Shown one piece after another: positions 1 through 4,750 of a stretch of 7,233 bases of DNA. Both the position numbers and the translations under genes were made by a program. The notes beneath the pieces were generated by a model. The model searched no databases and was not told the DNA's origin. It saw nothing but the letters and a program-made list of their open reading frames with translations. This DNA comes from Deltaproteobacteria bacterium (GTDB lineage: Bacteria > Myxococcota_A > UBA9042 > DTJE01). Within the stretch, counting starts at the first letter, position 1, and every line of letters starts with the position of its first letter. The DNA lies in assembly GCA_013151875.1 (NCBI GenBank), contig JAADHL010000207.1, forward strand, positions 1 to 7,233. Direction: 5' to 3'.

Positions 1-642
1 GGGCAGGAACAGCCTCAGGTCGTGGCGCATGTCCTCGCTCATGGTTCGCCTGATAAAGGGCATGCCCCCGTAAACGACCTGCTCCGTTCCTGGGTTCTCT
101 TTGACAACCTGCTCTATGGCCGACAGCAGGTCCTCGTCAGAAACGCTCATCTTTTTGAATATGATGATAGCCGCGGTGGTGAAGTCCTCGGACACCACGT
201 TACCGAACACGAACTCGTTTTTTTTCAGCGATTCCCGCAATTTGGCGCGCGCGGCGGCGCTTTTTGGAATCCGGCCCACCGCTGGGTCCACGATCATGTC
301 CCCGCCTTCGGAGCGGATGTCCTTCAGCGTGAACAGGCTCATCACCCTATCCACCGATTTCAACCGCTCGAACCTCCGGGTCAGGGTCCGCAGCCGTTTA
401 AGGGTGTCCGGGGCCAGGACGTCCTGCGCCCGCAGCAGCACCAAGGTCATGTCCGTCCCGCCGAAAAGCGCCTCGATCCGGTCCAGGTCCAATCGGCTCG
501 GCATGTCCGTAGGCAGTTGGTTCTTGACCTCGGGATCCATGCGGGCATTCGGTATGTATGCGGCGAAAAACGCCGTGATCCCCACGAAGGCCGCTATTAC
601 GACCCAGCGCAGGCGAACGACCCATCCGGTAAACCACTCCAT
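1..642 (-). CDS. RND superfamily / MMPL-type exporter, N-terminal part (3' end outside window)
   Basis: This is the first 214 codons of an inner-membrane transporter that continues past position 1. The start is ATG at 642-640, preceded by a GGGAG ribosome site (651-655) 8 bases away. Residues 7-29 form one hydrophobic transmembrane helix (WVVRLRWVVIAAFVG followed by ITAFFAAYI). It is followed by a soluble, presumably periplasmic domain of about 175 residues. The visible part ends with the G-x-P ... D-L-R-L-F-L-P pattern (G-M-P-F at about 189-192) that leads into the second helix in COG1033/MMPL proteins. RND proteins use the proton gradient to export lipids or hydrophobic compounds. The gene begins 48 bases after the lipoprotein esterase stop, so it probably closes the same operon. 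The remaining helices and the proton-relay residues are not visible, so the subfamily and substrate are unknown. Family call fairly secure, export role inferred. Confidence 0.82.
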   Translation of the reverse strand, partial: MEWFTGWVVRLRWVVIAAFVGITAFFAAYIPNARMDPEVKNQLPTDMPSRLDLDRIEALFGGTDMTLVLLRAQDVLAPDTLKRLRTLTRRFERLKSVDRVMSLFTLKDIRSEGGDMIVDPAVGRIPKSAAARAKLRESLKKNEFVFGNVVSEDFTTAAIIIFKKMSVSDEDLLSAIEQVVKENPGTEQVVYGGMPFIRRTMSEDMRHDLRLFLP

Positions 643-690
643 GCGAACATCTCCCGTGCCAAGAGCCGGTGGAATCGGATCCGTTGAAAT

Positions 691-2328
691 TCAGTTCTTG
701 TCCAGGGGCACCTGCACTTCGCCCTTTGAGAATTCGATCATCCAGTCCAGGAGGCCGCTGAAAAAATCGTTGGTTGCGGCCACGGCGAACACCGTGTCTA
801 TGTGCTCCCACTCCGGCTTCCACAGTATCTCGAACCCGTATTCGGACCTAGGCAGGTCCTGTCCCCTGACCGGCGCGATCTGGTCCCTGTACCGGGTCAC
901 CCTCTCCGGCTGCTCGGACAGGATATGGCTGCCCAAGGCGTAAACCGGGGCGTCCATTTGGGAACTCTTGAACCTGAAGTACTTGTCCCGCCACGTGCCC
1001 GCGGTCTCCAACTGGTCGGCAACGAAAAAATCCAGGTCCAGGCGCGATGCATAATAGGGGTCAAGGGCGTTGGAAGGCCCCTCATACAGTGATTTGATCA
1101 GGTCCTGGATCTCGCAGAACTCCGGCGGATCCACCTCGTTCCAGTGCTTCCACGTGTACAGGTGATCCGGGTCCGTGGGATACACGCCGAGGGCGTCTTT
1201 GGCGGTGGGCCCATCCATGGCGCCTAACCCAGCCTTCAGTATGTCGATGATGGCCGAGTCGGTGTCCGTGGCAAATCCAAAAAATGCCTCGTTGGTCATG
1301 TGAATGTCCTGCTGGCGGAAAAGCAGGGGCAGCAGGGGGCCCAAAGGCCCGAATTCAGGGAACTGACCGTTGGGACCAAGCTGAGGGTCATCCGGGTCGC
1401 CGAAGCCTTCGGACGAGGCCATGGCCAGTATTTCGAGAAAGGTATAGATGGGAGGACCCGCTGGTGGGACCGTGACGAACCTGGCTTTCTTGCCGGAACG
1501 GATGTCGTCGAGATTGTCCAGGTATCCCTGTTCGGTCATCTTGTCGTTGTACTGGGAGTCGCCGTCCACCAGGGCCAGGCCGGCAAGGTCCTCCACTCCA
1601 AGGCGCCCGTCTTCGAACTCGTAGGCCGCGTATGCCCTGACAAAGGCCACGCCCCGGGACTGCCCCCCCAGAAAAACGGTTGCCTGGCGGGCGGATTCGG
1701 GCACCTGCCGAATCACGGTGCGAATGTCCTTCATCGCGATATCAAGGCCCCACTCGCTGACCATGGCGCTGTCGGGTCCGCTGCCGTCTATGAATCCGGC
1801 AAAGGTCTTCCCGTCGACCTCGGCGCCCTCATAGTAGTAGCCGTTCGCGATCCAGGGGTCCCCAGCCTGTTCCGCCGCGATCATGCCCGTTGGGTCTTCC
1901 AGCAGGTGATGACGCCTCTCCACCAGCCACACCTCGATCCTGCCGCATGACATATCGACCAGATTGCGCGCCATGTACGTGAGATACCCCGTGCCGACGG
2001 TGAATCCGGGAAGCATCACCAGGATGGCCTTGACCGGAACGGGCGGTTCGTCCCCGGTATCGGCCCTGTAACGTATGTACCGGACCTTATTGAATTTCGC
2101 GGGCGTCGTATCGCCCGTAACCGGGTTTGGAGGCGCGGGTTCGCCATCAATCTCTATGTACCGCTTGACCACGCCGGGACAGGTCCCCGAAGTCTCCTCG
2201 CCCGCAAGGTCCCCCGCGACCGTGTCCCCAAGGTCGGAAAACGCTCCGTCGCCTCCGCCGCCGCAAGCCCAGCCGGACAGCGCCAGCACAAGCAACGGTC
2301 CAATCGCCTTCAGACGCATATACCTCAT
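691..2328 (-). CDS. Putative lipoprotein alpha/beta-hydrolase (esterase/lipase-like), 545 aa
   Basis: The N-terminus has a short basic stretch (MRYMRLK), a hydrophobic segment at about 8-20, then Cys22 followed by GGGGDG and an acidic Ser/Thr/Gly-rich linker to about residue 50. This looks like an exported, lipid-anchored protein, although the lipobox (G-W-A-C) is weak because position -3 is Gly. The body is an alpha/beta-hydrolase. It shows VMLPGF (104-109) as oxyanion-type loop, GQSRG (222-226) as nucleophile elbow with Ser224, a beta7-like DAPVYALGSH (459-468), and EHID with likely catalytic His509. The acid residue is not certain. About 230 residues separate Ser224 from the beta7-like strand, so a large lid or insertion is likely. 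The start ATG (2328-2326) overlaps the TGA of the upstream acyltransferase as ATGA, with GGAGG at 2333-2337 four bases upstream. ATG at 2319 is an alternative start. The likely role is an envelope esterase or lipase; the substrate is unknown. Confidence 0.82.
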   Translation of the reverse strand: MRYMRLKAIGPLLVLALSGWACGGGGDGAFSDLGDTVAGDLAGEETSGTCPGVVKRYIEIDGEPAPPNPVTGDTTPAKFNKVRYIRYRADTGDEPPVPVKAILVMLPGFTVGTGYLTYMARNLVDMSCGRIEVWLVERRHHLLEDPTGMIAAEQAGDPWIANGYYYEGAEVDGKTFAGFIDGSGPDSAMVSEWGLDIAMKDIRTVIRQVPESARQATVFLGGQSRGVAFVRAYAAYEFEDGRLGVEDLAGLALVDGDSQYNDKMTEQGYLDNLDDIRSGKKARFVTVPPAGPPIYTFLEILAMASSEGFGDPDDPQLGPNGQFPEFGPLGPLLPLLFRQQDIHMTNEAFFGFATDTDSAIIDILKAGLGAMDGPTAKDALGVYPTDPDHLYTWKHWNEVDPPEFCEIQDLIKSLYEGPSNALDPYYASRLDLDFFVADQLETAGTWRDKYFRFKSSQMDAPVYALGSHILSEQPERVTRYRDQIAPVRGQDLPRSEYGFEILWKPEWEHIDTVFAVAATNDFFSGLLDWMIEFSKGEVQVPLDKN

Positions 2329-3725
2329 CCCCCCTCCAGACAGTTCACGAACCGGTCGACCATTTCCTGCACTTCCGGTTTGTGAAAACGGAAACGATCG
2401 GCCACGAAGTTCAGGTACAGGCGTCTGTTGTGGATCCTCGTGGTCAGGCCGAACCCCAGACGACGCCCGATGGACGCGCTGGAATGGATGTCGCTGATCA
2501 TGAAATCTCCGGCGCCCAGGATCTCGGAATCCATGGTCGGGCGGCCGTTTTCGAATCTGGGCCAGACCACGCCCAGATTGGACAGATAGAAGGTGCAAGG
2601 GATGCTGTTGGCGATCGGGTTCATCACGCGCGCCCTGCGCCGCATGGGAAAGACGCGCATGGCACCGACGATCCGGCGCATTGCGTCATGGAATCGGATG
2701 TCGATACCCCTGCGCAACTGGTCGCGACGGGTGTCCCTGAAAAAACGAATCAACGGGTCCATGTCCTCGTGGCCGTGACCAGCGGACACAAAGTTCAGGC
2801 CGGACACGCCGGCCCCCGCGTCCTCGGGCAACCTGGTCCGCCCCCACAGGCTGGTGATCAGCATGAACCGGAACCGGTCGTGAGAGACGTCGTGCTCCTC
2901 GTTCCAGCGGGACAGGGATCTGCGCGCCACCGCGAACAGCAGGTCGTTCAGCGTTGCCTCGTTGCGCCGGGTCCGTTCGAATATCTGGTCAAGGGCGGCT
3001 GGGTCGTCTATTACCGCGCGTATGCTGTGACGCCCCCGGACCTCGCGATAGTCCCGCCGGTTCGGGCATGCCACGTTGGATACCTTGCCGGAACGGTTGC
3101 GCCACCACACGTCCGCAAGCTGCTCGCGGGCGAACCTGGCCATGGACACTGGCTTTACCATCTCGCCCTTGCGGTTCAGCGCCGCCATGCCCTGGGATTC
3201 GCCCCATTCGGGCCGCGAACCAGTGACCTTCTCGTGGTACCCGGCGAAAAGGCGGGTCAGGTAGCGGTAGGCCTTCAGCGCGTCCATGCAACTGTGGTGG
3301 TACAGGATCGAAAAGATGTACTCGTCGTCGGCCACCCTCAGCAGCGAGCAGTTAAAGGGAAACTCGCGGGTCAGATCAATGCGCCTGCGCGTCCGCAGGG
3401 CATAGTACCTGGTGCTGAAATCCATTGGGTCGAACGGATCCCCGGCCATGTGACGGCAATCCTCGATCCTCAGGCGATTCTTTACTTCGCGGTCAAAGAC
3501 CCACCGGGGTTGATAGAACATTCCACGACGACTCTCGACCAGGTGGCTGCTGAACATCGGGACCAGCCGCAACGCCTCGTCGTGGGCCTCGGCCAGGGCC
3601 GCCGCGTCCACCTTGCCCTTGAATTGCAACTGGGTGAAATCCGTCTTTGGATAGGCGTCGTTTTCCACCGACATGGCGTATTCGGAAAAAGGGTCCAGGG
3701 GGGCTTCGAAATCTTCGGGTTTCAT
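2325..3725 (-). CDS. HHxxxD acyltransferase of the condensation / WS-DGAT / PapA superfamily, 466 aa
   Basis: This 466-residue protein has the length and landmarks of CoA- or carrier-dependent acyltransferases. HHSCMD (143-148) is the HHxxxD catalytic motif, in which the second His deprotonates the acceptor alcohol or amine. ATLNDLLFAVARRSL (257-271) matches the conserved helix of the second lobe (the T-x-N-D-v-l pattern of WS/DGAT and PapA proteins). YLSNLG (380-385) corresponds to the conserved SN-x-G crossover segment, and LYLNFVADRFRF (436-447) to the final strand. There are no adenylation, carrier or other NRPS domains, so this is a stand-alone enzyme and probably cytoplasmic. It should form an ester or amide from an acyl donor; wax ester, glycerolipid or polyketide-alcohol acylation are all possible. 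The gene starts 15 bases after the amidohydrolase-like gene, with only a weak ribosome site, and its stop overlaps the esterase start. Superfamily confident, substrate unknown. Confidence 0.8.
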   Translation of the reverse strand: MKPEDFEAPLDPFSEYAMSVENDAYPKTDFTQLQFKGKVDAAALAEAHDEALRLVPMFSSHLVESRRGMFYQPRWVFDREVKNRLRIEDCRHMAGDPFDPMDFSTRYYALRTRRRIDLTREFPFNCSLLRVADDEYIFSILYHHSCMDALKAYRYLTRLFAGYHEKVTGSRPEWGESQGMAALNRKGEMVKPVSMARFAREQLADVWWRNRSGKVSNVACPNRRDYREVRGRHSIRAVIDDPAALDQIFERTRRNEATLNDLLFAVARRSLSRWNEEHDVSHDRFRFMLITSLWGRTRLPEDAGAGVSGLNFVSAGHGHEDMDPLIRFFRDTRRDQLRRGIDIRFHDAMRRIVGAMRVFPMRRRARVMNPIANSIPCTFYLSNLGVVWPRFENGRPTMDSEILGAGDFMISDIHSSASIGRRLGFGLTTRIHNRRLYLNFVADRFRFHKPEVQEMVDRFVNCLEGG

Positions 3726-3740
3726 TGTGGCGCCATTCCG

Positions 3741-4553
3741 TTAGATACCAAGGGCCCGCTCGGCATTGAGGTGAAAAAAGGCCGGCTGGTTCTTTTCCCT
3801 GACGACCTCCCTCCACTCGGACACAATGTCGAAGGTCAGGCAGGGATAGTTCGTACCAAAGATGGCCTTGTCCTTGAGCGGACCGTTTATGGCCTGGACC
3901 ATCTCCGGCGGCAAGGCCTTGGGGTGCAGACCGGAGAAATCGGCAAAGAGATTCGGGTGTCTCGACACCACTGCAAGGCCGGCGTTGCCGAACCCAAAGC
4001 CCGCATGGCACATCACGATCCTCAACCCTGGGAAGTTCACGGCTATACGGTCGATGTGGGCCGGATCAGCGACATCGAGGGGATAATCCGGGTTGAAGTG
4101 CACCGCGGAATGGATCTGGACCACCTTTCCGGCCTTCTCGGACAGGGCGTACAAGGGAAAATAGCGCGGGTCGTCCGCGGGGATCCCCGTCATGAACGGA
4201 CTCAGGCTGAGGCCGGCCAGGCCGAATTCGTCGTATGCCTGCTCCAGGTCCTTCATACCCCGGGTCACGCCCCTGGTTATGTCGATTCCCGCCATACCGA
4301 TGTACTGGTCGGGGAACTGCCTACAGGCATCGCGGACCTTGAGGTTGCCCTCGGCGCTTCCCGAGAAGATGACGCCGTGAGTCACCTCGCCGGAGGTCAT
4401 CTCCGCGACCGATTCCTCCATTGAGACCAGGCGCAGCCGGGGCTCGATGTGAAACATCTTCACATAGGTCCTGTACGCCGGGATGACGTCGGGAACGAGG
4501 TCTTTGAAAAAGTATGCCGTCCGTGGTCGCACTCGAAAGTCGATAATCGCCAT
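3741..4553 (-). CDS. Amidohydrolase-2-like (TIM-barrel) protein with degenerate metal site, 270 aa
   Basis: The protein resembles PF04909-type metal-dependent hydrolases and decarboxylases. The chain starts with MAIIDFRVRP, and VVQIHS (His148) and IVMCHAGFG (His183) sit where the beta5 and beta6 histidines belong. IFGTNYP (231-237) sits at the beta8 position. Two usual metal-ligand sites differ: the D-x-H-x-H of strand beta1 reads D-F-R-V-R (5-9), and the Asp of GTDYP is Asn235. I checked both Arg codons and the Asn codon on the raw sequence. The classical metal site is therefore probably lost or altered, so hydrolase activity should not be assumed. At 270 residues it is slightly short for the family. 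I chose ATG at 4553-4551 because family proteins often begin just before this strand; an in-frame GTG at 4568 would add five residues. It is the first gene of the probable operon, 15 bases before the acyltransferase. Confidence 0.78.
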   Translation of the reverse strand: MAIIDFRVRPRTAYFFKDLVPDVIPAYRTYVKMFHIEPRLRLVSMEESVAEMTSGEVTHGVIFSGSAEGNLKVRDACRQFPDQYIGMAGIDITRGVTRGMKDLEQAYDEFGLAGLSLSPFMTGIPADDPRYFPLYALSEKAGKVVQIHSAVHFNPDYPLDVADPAHIDRIAVNFPGLRIVMCHAGFGFGNAGLAVVSRHPNLFADFSGLHPKALPPEMVQAINGPLKDKAIFGTNYPCLTFDIVSEWREVVREKNQPAFFHLNAERALGI

Positions 4554-4583
4554 TTTTTCAGTTTTCACCCCACAAGAACGGGC

Positions 4584-4614
4584 ATATTCTCAGGAATAAG
4601 GTTTCCAAAATCAA
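4584..4614 (-). promoter_or_regulatory. Weak promoter candidate for the four-gene operon
   Basis: On the minus strand TTGATT (4614-4609) is followed 19 bases later by GAATAT (4589-4584), which has a TG dinucleotide one base before it in extended -10 fashion. It lies about 30 bases upstream of the first gene's ATG. The spacing is long and the -10 box matches the consensus only partly, so this is a suggestion based on position and AT-richness rather than a firm call. Confidence 0.22.
4585..4598. repeat. Short inverted repeat over the candidate -10 (possible operator)
   Basis: Two perfect 5-base arms, TATTC and GAATA, flank a 4-base centre. The element overlaps the candidate -10 box and lies 31 bases upstream of the ATG at 4553, where a repressor site would be effective. 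Arms this short can occur by chance, so a regulatory role is only inferred. Confidence 0.25.
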
Positions 4615-4673
4615 TTTTACCGGGACAAATATGTGATCCGGTCCGCAGCGCCTGTTGAAAACCACATTGAAAT

Positions 4674-4692
4674 CCAAGGCATTTGCCCTTGG
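4674..4692. repeat. Inverted repeat with 6-bp arms in the intergenic region
   Basis: Perfect arms CCAAGG and CCTTGG enclose a 7-base loop. The element lies about 60 bases after the fusion gene's stop. No T-tract follows on the minus strand, so it is a poor rho-independent terminator. It could be an operator, a 3'-end-stabilising hairpin, or chance. Confidence 0.3.
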
Positions 4693-4750
4693 CTGAACAT
4701 TGAGTCAAGGCCCAGGCGAAGCAGGGAATCGAGGTGAAAATTGCCTCTGC

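Larger units (their letters stand above)
4554..4750. other. Intergenic region, AT-richer, between fusion gene and four-gene operon
   Basis: This is the only non-coding stretch of note in the window. It follows the fusion gene's TGA (4753-4751) and precedes the amidohydrolase-like gene. Read on the minus strand it holds an isolated TTGACT hexamer (4708-4703) with no good -10 partner, an inverted repeat at 4674-4692, and an AT-rich block at 4584-4620. No stem followed by a clear T-run is visible, so I do not call an intrinsic terminator. A minus-strand GGGGTGA (4571-4565) lies about 11-12 bases before the ATG at 4553 and may be its ribosome site. No open reading frame here looks real. Confidence 0.7.

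Noticed and set aside
101..943. Plus-strand open frame of 280 codons
   Set aside because: It is antisense to the MMPL exporter and the end of the esterase. No motif is seen, and it spans a gene boundary on the other strand.
2329..2598. 90-residue N-terminal extension of the esterase frame
   Set aside because: The extension overlaps the acyltransferase, is Arg/Pro/His-rich like an out-of-frame translation, and would place the signal peptide in mid-protein. The ATGA start at 2328 fits better.
2382..4424. Long plus-strand open frame of 680 codons
   Set aside because: It lies antisense across the acyltransferase and amidohydrolase-like genes, both of which show clear family motifs. Its translation has no recognisable motif and has the His/Val/Gly/Arg-rich look of an antisense frame in GC-rich DNA.
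4674..4692. Rho-independent terminator for the fusion gene
   Set aside because: The stem is only 6 base pairs and no T-tract follows it on the minus strand.
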